Source: Bradyrhizobium sp. 149 (GTDB lineage Bacteria > Pseudomonadota > Alphaproteobacteria > Rhizobiales > Xanthobacteraceae). Taken from it: a stretch of DNA of 64,000 bases. Below, piece after piece: positions 19,201 to 26,387 of this stretch; position 1 is the first letter of the stretch, and each line of letters begins with the position of its first letter. The notes below the pieces were generated by a model, which was given only the letters and a program-made list of their open reading frames with translations, was not told where the DNA came from and made no database searches. A program made the translations under genes and the position numbers. The stretch covers positions 89,582-153,581 of the forward strand of contig NZ_JADPKK010000017.1 of NCBI RefSeq assembly GCF_023073915.1, written 5' to 3'.

Positions 19201-19747
19201 CCGCAACGACATCTCGGTTGCCACCGCCATGGCCAATCGCGCCCAGCCGGACACTGACCGGATCGTCGGCCCCTTCGAGAATACGGTGATCGTTCGCACC
19301 AAAATCACGCCGGAGCTGTCGTTCGTCCAGGCCATGGCCCGGGTCCGCCAGAGTGTGCTTGACGCGCATGCGCGCCAGGAGCTGCCGTTCAACATCCTCG
19401 CCGACCATCTGGAGCAGGAGGGATTAAATCCAGCCTCGCTGCTCCAAGTCTATTTCACCCTGCAAAATCCGCTGCGCCAGCCGCTCGATCTCCCTGACCT
19501 CACCACAAGGTCGATCGGCAACATCGCGCGCGAAGGCCAGCCGGTGCTGCCGATCGACCAGACCTGGCTGTCGCTGATGCTCAAGGAGCGGCCGACCGGA
19601 ATCACCGGCTCATGCAAATACAAGAGCGAGCTGCTCGACGGCGTTACGGTCGGCCAGTGGATGGAGGATCTAGTCGCGCTGCTCGGGGCCGCCCTCGCCC
19701 AACCCAACGCGCCGCTCGGCCGATTGCTCAATCGCAGGGCGGCATGA
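13286..19747 (+). CDS. Nonribosomal peptide synthetase, A-T-C-A-T-C
   Basis: 2153 aa from TTG 13286, which follows an AAGGGAAC sequence; no ATG or GTG fits the start of A1. Domains: A1 about 20-530, acyl-CoA-ligase-like (LLTSGTAARPKMVPLTHRN, YGMTEAA, final SGKVKR); T1 about 545-620 (LGADSL, Ser near 570); C1 about 630-1075 (HHLVTDGWS); A2 about 1090-1590 (YTSGSSGAPKGVM, NAYGASE, YRTGDLARR); T2 about 1610-1685 (LGGHSL, Ser near 1639); C2 about 1710-2140 (HHAVVDGWS). No thioesterase, reductase or epimerase is present. In A2 the motif usually reading FDISVWQFL is FVISVWQFL, so the Asp that binds the alpha-amino group is Val. The product is unknown. Confidence 0.93.
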   Translation: MSDATLPAPQGSASATAETKIFAHIGGLLEFHARKTPEAPALLAPGRPVLNYRGISDRTQDLVRTLRGLGIAPADRIAVALPRGADSALALIAIASSCACVPVNPDLTADELQRYFSELKLTALVTRADTNSASRDVAKALDIAVIDFVPGPQDDLGGCTFAGPAVGPASSSGASRGDDDAFVLLTSGTAARPKMVPLTHRNVCLSAYNAGRVLSLASHDRLLNVLPLFHAHGLISGLLTALAAGSSVICTDGFDASSFFGWMRQLQPTWYTAVPTIHRALLTAAEASPDLARSSSLRVIRSASASLAPTILDGLEATFGVPVLETYGMTEAASQIAANAFELRKIGSVGRAAGPEIAIMDETGRALASGEHGEIMLRGRNMSRGYYNDEAATQAAFRNGWFRTGDLGYLDDDGYLFIVGRIKDVINRGGQKISPLEVEEVLLSHPAVLEAGVFAVPHQKLGENVAAVVVLRPNSEATSDQLRQFARKRLAAYKVPSLIRSVATLPKGASGKVKRNALAQLIATKGGGEEEEAPLPRNALETQLAGIWANLLELPQVRSDHDVFALGADSLAVTQMRSRLRDLLNVDFSFEDIFDCATASALAARVETATRHRETMLPAWRKAAEADTPLSFQQQRMYVLSRLDPTRYNYNVVEVALLKGQVDVAALSAALAAVSARHEALRSVFVEREGEPAQLVLQSPPRFERIKLKPCPTDKWTAVVRREALRLAQYPFDLAHEAPLKVTLLSFDKSSHALVVNVHHLVTDGWSQRLFWEELAAHYSAARKNDVAALPSTAFQYRDFALWQQNWAQTPAAKEQLDYWRAQLDGVTTLPLRTDRPRPEVWSGHGARRYLEFSRTLSADLRALSQNRGVTPFMTLLAVFQCLLFRHTGHEDVATGSLIANRNQIESERLIGLFANTLILRNDFGGDPNFSDMLRRVRQVTLDAYRNQDLPIEEVLRTLQIARRGDGNPLFRIMFILQNASIETASFSGLSTRRIEVDPKVARFDVTLELVEADGRFTGFFEYATDLFDAATIEGMAAQFKTLLKSVIADPEQRISHLPLLTEAERRQLLAKGRGVPANFTTRGNLSERFDRQAKKTPNAIAVSDGRASLTYRELARRSQAAARWLTREGVGAEAVVALLAERGPDLLAAMIAVQRVGAAFLNLDPDQPPARLATILGSSCARVLLTGRAQSSIVERLREPLAERIRMAELEDAIAPGVTKPARAARRAASSLAYLVYTSGSSGAPKGVMIEQRGLSNHLASLISELHLSARDVIAQTAPQSFVISVWQFLAGPMVGARVHVCGSAIVRDPILLAREIEREGITVLEIVPSLLRVILDRMDEAQVRRAFARLRLLISTGEPLPIDLCKSWFALCPKVPLINAYGASECSDDVSLLRLTRAPATTTGNVPVGAPLANTQLYVLDASLQPQPVGVTGELCIGGAGVGRGYVNDPVQNRQRFLPDPFSRQAGSRLYRTGDLARRRADGTIECLGRADHQVKVRGYRIELKEIENALADHPSVRAGIVEPRREASGDVRLIAHIVARSGSCSSASELRDFLKSRLPGHAIPSAFLFLDQVPLNAHGKIDRSALLAPAQQETSGPDATVPARRFTEKVLSDIWIDLLKVESLGVTDNFFDLGGHSLLAGQVMAGVARALGVSLPIKTIFEAPTIDELARRVDEAVAAKPRKPAARLTGASLVESGPPTLSIAQDQMLRIEQNLPDLPLFNLPFAFRLQGPLNLAALAQAVDDVVRRHESLRTHFGWSGEEATSHIAAPGTFGRVLGRVLTVETIGDGQPHNNKRRKALELRKIDLLVEQETYAPIDTTRAPLLRARLLRLHDGDHVLLLTLHHAVVDGWSIGVLFEELSNRYAALAGFPSVPLPKLPPAFSDVARWQRWWCGTDAARRQAADWTENLRGAAPAFGGESSPGASTGHHPVSLERELIGRLTAFAGQHNCTLFMCLLTGLKALLLAQTGRNDISVATAMANRAQPDTDRIVGPFENTVIVRTKITPELSFVQAMARVRQSVLDAHARQELPFNILADHLEQEGLNPASLLQVYFTLQNPLRQPLDLPDLTTRSIGNIAREGQPVLPIDQTWLSLMLKERPTGITGSCKYKSELLDGVTVGQWMEDLVALLGAALAQPNAPLGRLLNRRAA

Positions 19748-19889
19748 CGGGTCCTAAAGCACGGGCGAATACGGGTTCACTCGTCAAAGCTGTGAATGAC
19801 CAAGTTGCATCTTGATTATTCGGCGCCATCGCGCAAGATTATTCTCGCGTTTTGATTTGGACGAGTATTTTCAACCGGGGGAGTACGTT

Positions 19890-20060
19890 ATGGGTTTCAT
19901 CAAATTTACGAAGGGCACCTCGTTGAGCGACAAGGACCGCAAGGCCCTGCAGAAGCTGCTCGGCGCCGAGAAGAAGAAGCTGCAGTCCGCGCTGAAGGAC
20001 GTCGACGCCAGCATTTCGATGCTGGGCGGATCCAAGAAGGCCAAGAAGAAGAAGAAGTAA
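19890..20060 (+). CDS. 56-aa basic small protein between NRPS and PPTase
   Basis: Starts MGFIKFTKGTSLSDKDRKAL and ends in a Lys-rich tail (GGSKKAKKKKK). ATG 19890 follows a strong GGGGGAG ribosome binding site about 7 bases upstream, which supports real translation. The middle is a predicted amphipathic helix (KALQKLLGAEKKKLQSALKD). There are no cysteines, no signal peptide and no membrane segment. I do not recognise the family. Position between the NRPS and PPTase genes suggests association with that pathway, but independent expression is equally possible. Confidence 0.7.
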   Translation: MGFIKFTKGTSLSDKDRKALQKLLGAEKKKLQSALKDVDASISMLGGSKKAKKKKK

Positions 20061-20205
20061 GACTCGTCGGTCGGGACGCCGCACGAATCTTCAGGCTTCT
20101 GTTTTCGGGCTTCAATTTTCAGATTTAGCCGCTCGCCTGCGAGTTGGGTCTCGCACAAGCTTGCGCCCGTAAACCGGCCAGCAATCGACAAGGATTCGCC
20201 CGAGT

Positions 20206-20254
20206 GGACCGCTAGAAGCGGTCCGCTCAGTTGATTCTTGCTCAGTTGATTCTT
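20206..20254. repeat. Hairpin plus 15-bp tandem duplication upstream of PPTase
   Basis: GGACCGCT (20206-20213) and AGCGGTCC (20217-20224) form a perfect 8-bp stem with a 3-base loop. Directly after it, GCTCAGTTGATTCTT occurs twice head-to-tail (20225-20239 and 20240-20254). The pair sits about 50 bp before the PPTase start. No U-run follows the stem, so it is not a standard terminator. Confidence 0.75.
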
Positions 20255-20303
20255 CCGTCACGGCAGGGGATTTGGCCTCCGCCTGACGCCATGGGCCCAA
20301 TTG

Positions 20304-21035
20304 ATGACAGACGACAGAATTGAACTGTTTGTCGGACTGATCGAGACTTTTGACGCGGCGGCTGCGATCGATACGTGCCGGCGCCTGCTCTCGGTCGACG
20401 AACGGGTACGCGCCGACCGCTTCAAGTTCGAGCGGCACCAGCGGCAATATATTTTCGCGCATGCGATGTTGCGCCTGGCGCTCTCGCACGTCGCGCCCAA
20501 TGTCGCACCCACCGACTGGTCATTTGCGGCCGGCCGCTACGGGCGGCCGTTTGTCGCAGCGCCCATGACTTCAACCGCGCTGCATTTCAGCCTGTCCCAT
20601 GCCGACGGTTGCGTTGCCTGCGTCGTATCCAGGCACGAAGCCGTCGGCGTCGACGTCGAGACCGTGTCGCGTCGGGTGGCGCCGCTGTCGACCGCGCTTC
20701 GGTTCTTCGCGCCGGAAGAGGTCGAAACGCTGCGCGGGCTGCCGGAGCCCGCCGCGATCGAGCGCTTCTTCGACTACTGGACGCTGAAAGAGGCCTATCT
20801 GAAGGCCAGGGGTTTCGGCCTCAATTTGCCGCTCGACGCCTTCGCGATGCAGGTGTCGCGCGAGGCTATCGAGATCAGCTTCAAGCCCGATATCGCCGAC
20901 GATCCGCAAGGTTGGCGATTCCAGCTATTCTCGCCGTCACCCTCGCATCGTCTCGCGATTGCCGACGGCTCCCGCGCCACCGGCGGCCTTCCCATCACCC
21001 GCAATGCATGGCCGCTGCAGGAGGCGGCTGAATGA
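20304..21035 (+). CDS. 4'-phosphopantetheinyl transferase, Sfp type
   Basis: 243 aa. It carries the Sfp-type signatures: LHFSLSHADG, the Mg-binding VGVDVE motif and FFDYWTLKEAYLKARG. It transfers phosphopantetheine from CoA to the conserved Ser of carrier domains and is presumably what activates T1 and T2 of the upstream NRPS. Its stop overlaps the start of the LLM oxidoreductase gene (ATGA), indicating one transcript. A TTG directly before the ATG is also in frame. Confidence 0.93.
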   Translation: MTDDRIELFVGLIETFDAAAAIDTCRRLLSVDERVRADRFKFERHQRQYIFAHAMLRLALSHVAPNVAPTDWSFAAGRYGRPFVAAPMTSTALHFSLSHADGCVACVVSRHEAVGVDVETVSRRVAPLSTALRFFAPEEVETLRGLPEPAAIERFFDYWTLKEAYLKARGFGLNLPLDAFAMQVSREAIEISFKPDIADDPQGWRFQLFSPSPSHRLAIADGSRATGGLPITRNAWPLQEAAE

Positions 21036-22012
21036 CGCCGCCGCGGCTGCGCGTCTTTCCTGCAATTTCGCGCAACCGCGATCCCAAGAAATATGTCGGC
21101 GAGTTGATGCGGGTGGCGCAGTTCGCCGACCGCAACGGCTTCGAAGGCATCCTGCTGTTCGAAGGCAACGACGTGTTCGTCGAGCCCTGGGCGATGGCCC
21201 AGCACATCATTGCGGAGACGACGCGGAGTTCGCCGCTGATCGCGGTCAATCCGGTCTACATGCACCCGTTCACGGCGGCAAAATTCGTCTCGTCCTTTGC
21301 GCAGCTTCACGGCCGCAAGGTCTATCTCAACATGATCACGGGGACGGCAGTCAGCGATCTGCAGGGGCTGGGGGATGAGCAGTCGCATGCCGACCGCTAT
21401 GTCCGGCTCGGCGAATTCGTCGCGCTGATGCGCCAGCTGCTGGCAAGCCCGCGGCCGACGACTTTCGCGGGCCGGTTCTACCGCGCAAGCAACCTGCAAC
21501 TGCGGCCACGCCTGGCGCCGGAGCTGATGCCGGAATTCCTGGTCGCGGGCCAGTCCGAGCCGGCACGGCGCGTGGCGAAGGAGACCGGCTGCATCAAGAT
21601 GCAGATGCTGCCGCCCGATCTGGACCGCGGCCTCGATGCATCAGGCCTGAATTTCGGCATCTTTGCCCGCGAGGGACGCGACGAAGCCCGGCAAGCGGCG
21701 AAGGCACGTTTCCGCGATAACGCCGACGATCGCGAGCTGCTCGCGCTCACTGTGGAAAATAGCGACTCCGTGTGGAAGCGGCGACTATATGAGGGCCAGA
21801 GCGGCGAGCTCGCGGACAATGGCTATTGGCTGCTGCCATTCCTGACCTTCCAGGCCGACTGCCCCTATCTCGTCGGCAGTTACGCGGAGATCGGCGCAAA
21901 GCTGAAGGAGTTTGCGGCGAAGGGGCTGACCACGGTCATGCTCGACATGGTCGCAGACGAGACCGAGATGCAGCACGTCTGCAAGGCGCTCGCGGCGAGC
22001 GGGTTGTTTTGA
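21032..22012 (+). CDS. LLM-class flavin-dependent oxidoreductase
   Basis: 326 aa. Features of luciferase-like monooxygenases are the early VAQFADRNGFEGILLFEG helix-strand pair, AVNPVYMHPF, LNMITGT and the sulfonate-monooxygenase-like FYRASNLQLRP / PEFLVAGQSEPARRVA. Such enzymes use reduced FMN and oxygen, usually for mono-oxygenation. Translational coupling to the PPTase (4-bp overlap) and position after an NRPS suggest tailoring of the NRPS product, for example N-hydroxylation or oxidative cleavage; this is inference. Confidence 0.85.
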   Translation: MTPPRLRVFPAISRNRDPKKYVGELMRVAQFADRNGFEGILLFEGNDVFVEPWAMAQHIIAETTRSSPLIAVNPVYMHPFTAAKFVSSFAQLHGRKVYLNMITGTAVSDLQGLGDEQSHADRYVRLGEFVALMRQLLASPRPTTFAGRFYRASNLQLRPRLAPELMPEFLVAGQSEPARRVAKETGCIKMQMLPPDLDRGLDASGLNFGIFAREGRDEARQAAKARFRDNADDRELLALTVENSDSVWKRRLYEGQSGELADNGYWLLPFLTFQADCPYLVGSYAEIGAKLKEFAAKGLTTVMLDMVADETEMQHVCKALAASGLF

Positions 22013-22054
22013 AGTCGCTATTTTTTCTCCCGTTCTTAGAGGGAGAAGCCAACA

Positions 22055-23080
22055 TCACCGCGCCTCTTCGAATCCCGCCAGCACGGAGGTCAGGTTCGCC
22101 CCCAGAATATCCGAGAGATAACCGCCCTCCTGCACGAACACGGTCGGCAGGCCCATCCTCGCGATGGCCTGACCGATGCGGCGGAAGCCCGGCGTGGTGA
22201 CGGCGAGGCCCTTCAGCGGGTCGTGCTCGGAGGCGTCGAGGCCGAGCGCGATGACGAGGGCACCGGGCGCAAAGGATTCGATCGCCTTGCGCGCAACGTC
22301 CATCGCCTGAATGTAGCCGTCGTCGCCGGTGCCGATCGCCAGGGGGATGTTGAGGTTGGCGCCGAGGCCAAGGCCTTCGCCGCGCTCATGCGCGTAGCCC
22401 CACACGTAAGGATAATACGCGACGGGATCGGCGTGGATCGACACCGTGTAGACGTCCGGTCGGGTGTAGAAGATGCCTTGCGTGCCGTTGCCATGATGGA
22501 CGTCGACGTCGAGGATCACGACACGCTCGTGCCTCTGCCGCAGATGCGCTGCCGCGATCGCGCTGTTATTGAGGAAGCAGAAGCCGCCGGCCATGTCGCG
22601 ATAGGCGTGATGGCCGGGCGGGCGGCAGAGCGCATAGGTCGCATCCTCGCCGTCCATCACCATCTGTGCCGCCGTGACCGCAACGTCGGTCGCAGCGCAG
22701 GCCGCGGCCCAGGTGCCGGGGCCGATCGGCGCCGCGGTATCGGCGGTGTGCCAGCCGAGCTTGCCGATGATATGGGTGGGATAGGTCGCGGCGTGGCGCA
22801 CTGGATGGATGTTGCCGATCATCTCCGGACCGGAATCGCCGAGCGCGCTCCAGGCCTCCCAGGCTTCACTCAGGAACGACAGATATTCCGGGCTGTGAAT
22901 GCGCGCGCGGGGCCCTTGTCCGAATGTGGTCGGCTCGACCAGCTGATGCCTGCCGTCCTTCAACCCTTTGAGCAGGCGGTCGGCACGTTCGGGCTGCTCG
23001 GTGGTGCGCTTGACGACACCGCGAACCAGGAAGAATTGCGGATCGTGGCTGCGATGCAGTTCGGTATGGACGGCTTTCAC
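22055..23080 (-). CDS. Histone deacetylase superfamily / acetylpolyamine amidohydrolase
   Basis: 341 aa with the Zn-hydrolase pattern of class II-like bacterial HDAC homologues: the PGHHAYRD His pair, LDVDVHHGNGTQ (Asp-x-His Zn ligands), the second Asp in ALGLDASEHDPL and the EGGYL tail motif. Characterised bacterial relatives deacetylate acetylpolyamines or other acetylated amines. It is convergent with the LLM oxidoreductase; a weak hairpin (TTCTCCC / GGGAGAA, 22025-22047) lies between them. The physiological substrate is unproven. Confidence 0.88.
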   Translation of the reverse strand: MKAVHTELHRSHDPQFFLVRGVVKRTTEQPERADRLLKGLKDGRHQLVEPTTFGQGPRARIHSPEYLSFLSEAWEAWSALGDSGPEMIGNIHPVRHAATYPTHIIGKLGWHTADTAAPIGPGTWAAACAATDVAVTAAQMVMDGEDATYALCRPPGHHAYRDMAGGFCFLNNSAIAAAHLRQRHERVVILDVDVHHGNGTQGIFYTRPDVYTVSIHADPVAYYPYVWGYAHERGEGLGLGANLNIPLAIGTGDDGYIQAMDVARKAIESFAPGALVIALGLDASEHDPLKGLAVTTPGFRRIGQAIARMGLPTVFVQEGGYLSDILGANLTSVLAGFEEAR

Positions 23081-23210
23081 TCAAACACTCCGTGATCGCG
23101 TGCTATTTGACGGCCACGGATGTCTTGATCTCCGCAGCGGCGAGATGCAAGCAAGAAGAATGCCGACTCTGCCGCGGCGCCCTGCGCCGGGAGTAGATCG
23201 CCGGTTAATC

Positions 23211-24173
23211 TCAGCAGCGCCCGCGCTGGAGGCAGTGCTCGCGGCCCGGACGATCGGTGCGGAAGGACTCGACGAAGCCGCCCTGACGCTGGGTGACGAA
23301 TATCGTCTTGCCGTCGCTGCCGCCGAAGGCGAGGTTGGTCGGCTCCTTGCCCCTCAGCGCGATCTCCCGCTCGACCGCTCCATTGGCCTTCATCACCGTG
23401 ATCGTACCCTTGAGGATGCGCGCGACATAGAGGCGGCCGGCCATGTCGGTGCGCAGACCGTCGACGGTGTCGGGCTGAAACGCCTTGACGAGTTTTGGAC
23501 TGGTGAGCTCGCTGCCGGCGATGGTGTAGGACCAGATCTGGCCGCTGCTGGATTCCCCGACATAAAGCGTCTTGTCGTCAGGGCTGAGATCGATGCCGTT
23601 GGTGGTACCCATCGCGCGCGGTGCCGACATGACCTGTCCCTGCACCGTTCCGTCGGCTGCCTTCGCGATGCGCCAGATGTGGCCTTCGCGACCTTTCCAG
23701 TTCGGATCACTTGCGTAGATCGTGCCGTCGCGACCGATGGTGATGTCGTTGGGCTGGTTCATCTCGTCGGAGTGAAACCAGATGGCGGGCTCGGTCGCGC
23801 CTTTCGGGATCGCGAAGATGTTGTGCTTCTTGTAATCGGCAATGAACATGGTGCCGTCGCGGGCGAAGCGAATGGCGTTGCCGACGCTTCCCTCGGGCAG
23901 CGCCGTGAAGGGCTCGGACGCCGCGCCGCCGACAGGCAGCTTGCCGATGGTGCCGGGCTTGCCGAAATTGACGACGAAGAGATTGCCATCGAGATCGGCG
24001 GCCGGGCCTTCGATGCCAAACGTGTATTCGCCTGATGGCGTCACCTGCACGCTTTCGAACAGTTTCGTTTCTGCTCGGCCTGGCGCGATCGCAAGGACGA
24101 GAACAACGCTACTGCACAGGCACCAGAAATTCCTGCCGGATGTAATAGCCATCGTCGTCGCTGCACTCGCCAT
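23211..24173 (-). CDS. SMP-30/gluconolactonase-like beta-propeller, exported
   Basis: 320 aa starting MASAATTMAITSGRN (24173) or MAITSGRN (24152), followed by a hydrophobic export signal ending near RAET. The body is a six-bladed propeller of NHL/SMP-30 type with repeated strands (GPAADLDGNLFVVNFG, GRDGTIYASDPNW, GIDLSPDDKTLYVGES). Family members are lactonases or sugar-acid hydrolases. The start overlaps the end of the upstream dehydrogenase gene by about 40-60 bp, so the pair is probably an operon, and oxidation then lactone hydrolysis in the periplasm is a reasonable inference. Confidence 0.82.
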   Translation of the reverse strand: MASAATTMAITSGRNFWCLCSSVVLVLAIAPGRAETKLFESVQVTPSGEYTFGIEGPAADLDGNLFVVNFGKPGTIGKLPVGGAASEPFTALPEGSVGNAIRFARDGTMFIADYKKHNIFAIPKGATEPAIWFHSDEMNQPNDITIGRDGTIYASDPNWKGREGHIWRIAKAADGTVQGQVMSAPRAMGTTNGIDLSPDDKTLYVGESSSGQIWSYTIAGSELTSPKLVKAFQPDTVDGLRTDMAGRLYVARILKGTITVMKANGAVEREIALRGKEPTNLAFGGSDGKTIFVTQRQGGFVESFRTDRPGREHCLQRGRC

Positions 24174-26217
24174 TCAGATAGGGATCGGCCGGCCGGAAAA
24201 AGCGGCTGAAGCCGGGTTTGTCTACAGCGTTCCTTTGTGTCACGACGACGACCTTGGCGGCCGGTATTTCGCCGCATTCCTTGGTGGTTTTCCCAAAGAA
24301 CTTCCGCTGCGGCGGGCCGGGCTTGATCCGCATCCGGAGGCCCGGAACCATTTTTGCAACCAGCAGATCCGCCGTGTCGAGCAGGCGCGTGTAACCAGGT
24401 TCGGTCTTCGGCAGGCCTTCGCTACCCGGCGGCATCAGCTTCTCCGCGCCTAGCCCACGAAGCCGCGAGCGCAGCTTGCCGGAGTCGGGATCACCAGGAT
24501 AGATCCAGCCGTCCTGCGACAGCATGAAGCGAAGCACCGTCGCATCCTTCTGTGCGTCCGATTGACCCGGCTTCAGGCCGAAATCGGAGTGGCAGCCGAC
24601 GCAGTGCTTTTCGACGAGACCCTTGCGCAAATTGGTGAGCCGGAGGCTGTTCTGCGCGTCACTGGCAACGAAGGCCGCGAGTTGGTCGATCAGCGCCTCG
24701 CTCCGCATGTCACAGGGCAACGGCGGCGGTGCGTCGCCAGCGGCGCGGTCGATCCGGATCACGGTCTGGTTCTTGTCCTCGACCAGCCAGATTGCGCCGT
24801 CCTCGGCAATCGTCATGCCGACCGGGGCGCCCTGCGGCCGCACGCCGTTGACGCGGTGCCAGCCTGCGATCAGCTCCTCGAACGCCGCGGCGGCGACGTC
24901 GCCGGCCTCGGTCTGAAAGCTGTGGGTCGGGTCGGCTGCGCAACTGACGTGGTAGCGCACCGGCGCCGGGGCGGGTTTCGGGAAGCCGTGGTCGTCGACG
25001 TCATAAACGATGATGCGGCTGCCGGTCGGACGGTAGCCATGCAGTCCGACCAGCAGCTTGCCCTCGAGCTCCGGAAATTTCGCGCCGTGATAATAGAGCA
25101 TCGCGAGCGGCGCGCCGTGCGGCGGCAGCAGCGAGAACGGCGCCTTGTAGAGAGCGTTGGCCGTGCATAGCGATTTGTAGATCCCCGACTGCAATACGAT
25201 CCTAAACTCGGGACTCGGCGTCGACAAATCGTAGCAATAGGGCCAGCCGTAATGCTTGCCCTGCTCGATCGCGTTGATCTCCTCGTTCGGCTTGAAAATG
25301 TCAGGCAGGTCGCGACCGTTCTCGCCTTGCAGGAAGGCATAGCCCGCATCGGGAAAGTTCGGGTGCAGCGCCAGCGCCGTCGAGTTACGCAGGCCGCGCG
25401 CATAGACCGCGTGCGGCGGATCTGGATCCTTCGGCGTCAACGCCGGGAAGACACCACCCGCGGGCGGCGTGAACAGCCAGATCGATGCCATCGCGGAAGC
25501 GCCCTCGGCCGCCGCGCAGGGTTTGGTGATCGGCGACGGCGTGATGCAGTCGTCGCTGTGCGAGCCGACATTGACGAACAGCCGGCCGTTCTTGTCAAAG
25601 ATAAACTGCTTGAGTGGATGCGCGCTCTCGTCGACCCTGGTGCCGTCGGGCAATGTGATCCGGCGGCCGGGCATGTGACGGATGACGGTCTCGACGGTGC
25701 CGCGCGGATTGTCGGCGAGCGGATCGAACCGGAAGATCGTCTCCGCCGTCGAGGCATAGAGCTTCTTGTCCGGGCCGATCACAAGGCCGAACGGATATTC
25801 AACGCCGGTCAGCAAGTCCCTGAACCGCTGGCCTTGGGGTGCACGCGGGTCGAGCAACAGCAGCCGGCCATCGCTATGGCCCCAGCCCGCCATGTCGGCG
25901 ACCACGAACAGGTCACGGCCGGGCACCTGGATGATCGAGCGCGGGAATTTCAGCCGATCCTCCTCGCTGGCGACGAGGCCGGCGCAAAACCCCGCCTTCA
26001 TGTCGATCTGGAGTCTTGGAAAAGCCAGATCGGCGCTGCCGCAGGCCTCCGTCCCGATCGCATAGCCGCTCCTGCGGACCGGTTCCGACGACGCGACCGA
26101 GGCCAGGCTCACCAGGGCGACCAGGGCACCTGCCCATGGCCGCAGGCTCTGGCGTTCACGCGAGAATGTGAGGTGGTTCACGGCGTCTCCCGGACCTTCC
26201 GTCCAAGGTTGTTCCAT
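24109..26217 (-). CDS. PQQ-type sugar/alcohol dehydrogenase-like protein with C-terminal cytochrome c site
   Basis: 702 aa with a signal-like hydrophobic stretch (PWAGALVALVSLASVASS). The first 500 residues look like a soluble PQQ glucose/sorbosone dehydrogenase propeller (FPRSIIQVPGRDLFVVADM, YARGLRNSTALALHPNF, GENGRDLPDIFKPNEEIN, HYGWPYC). The last third has a haem c motif CVGCH (in KHCVGCHSDFGL) with a later Met-containing loop (EKLMPPGSEGLP). It should be a periplasmic quinoprotein passing electrons to its own haem. The substrate is unknown. A GTG 36 bases downstream of the ATG is an alternative start. Confidence 0.82.
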   Translation of the reverse strand: MEQPWTEGPGDAVNHLTFSRERQSLRPWAGALVALVSLASVASSEPVRRSGYAIGTEACGSADLAFPRLQIDMKAGFCAGLVASEEDRLKFPRSIIQVPGRDLFVVADMAGWGHSDGRLLLLDPRAPQGQRFRDLLTGVEYPFGLVIGPDKKLYASTAETIFRFDPLADNPRGTVETVIRHMPGRRITLPDGTRVDESAHPLKQFIFDKNGRLFVNVGSHSDDCITPSPITKPCAAAEGASAMASIWLFTPPAGGVFPALTPKDPDPPHAVYARGLRNSTALALHPNFPDAGYAFLQGENGRDLPDIFKPNEEINAIEQGKHYGWPYCYDLSTPSPEFRIVLQSGIYKSLCTANALYKAPFSLLPPHGAPLAMLYYHGAKFPELEGKLLVGLHGYRPTGSRIIVYDVDDHGFPKPAPAPVRYHVSCAADPTHSFQTEAGDVAAAAFEELIAGWHRVNGVRPQGAPVGMTIAEDGAIWLVEDKNQTVIRIDRAAGDAPPPLPCDMRSEALIDQLAAFVASDAQNSLRLTNLRKGLVEKHCVGCHSDFGLKPGQSDAQKDATVLRFMLSQDGWIYPGDPDSGKLRSRLRGLGAEKLMPPGSEGLPKTEPGYTRLLDTADLLVAKMVPGLRMRIKPGPPQRKFFGKTTKECGEIPAAKVVVVTQRNAVDKPGFSRFFRPADPYLNGECSDDDGYYIRQEFLVPVQ

Positions 26218-26387
26218 GACGCGGGAATGCCGTCCAGTTGATCAACACCCCCTTGTGATCAAACCAGCAGGGGTCTTGGTACCGACCAATCTCCGTAGAT
26301 TCCCTTACCGGGCTCGGCCCGAATGTTTCGCGAATGCTTCAGGTGGTATCGCTTTGCCGTCCTAGTCGCTTTCTACAGGAGGCGTAT

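Noticed and set aside
22025..22047. Terminator between the LLM oxidoreductase and deacetylase genes
   Set aside because: The stem is only 7 bp with a 9-base loop, and the T-run lies on the wrong side of the stem for either convergent transcript.
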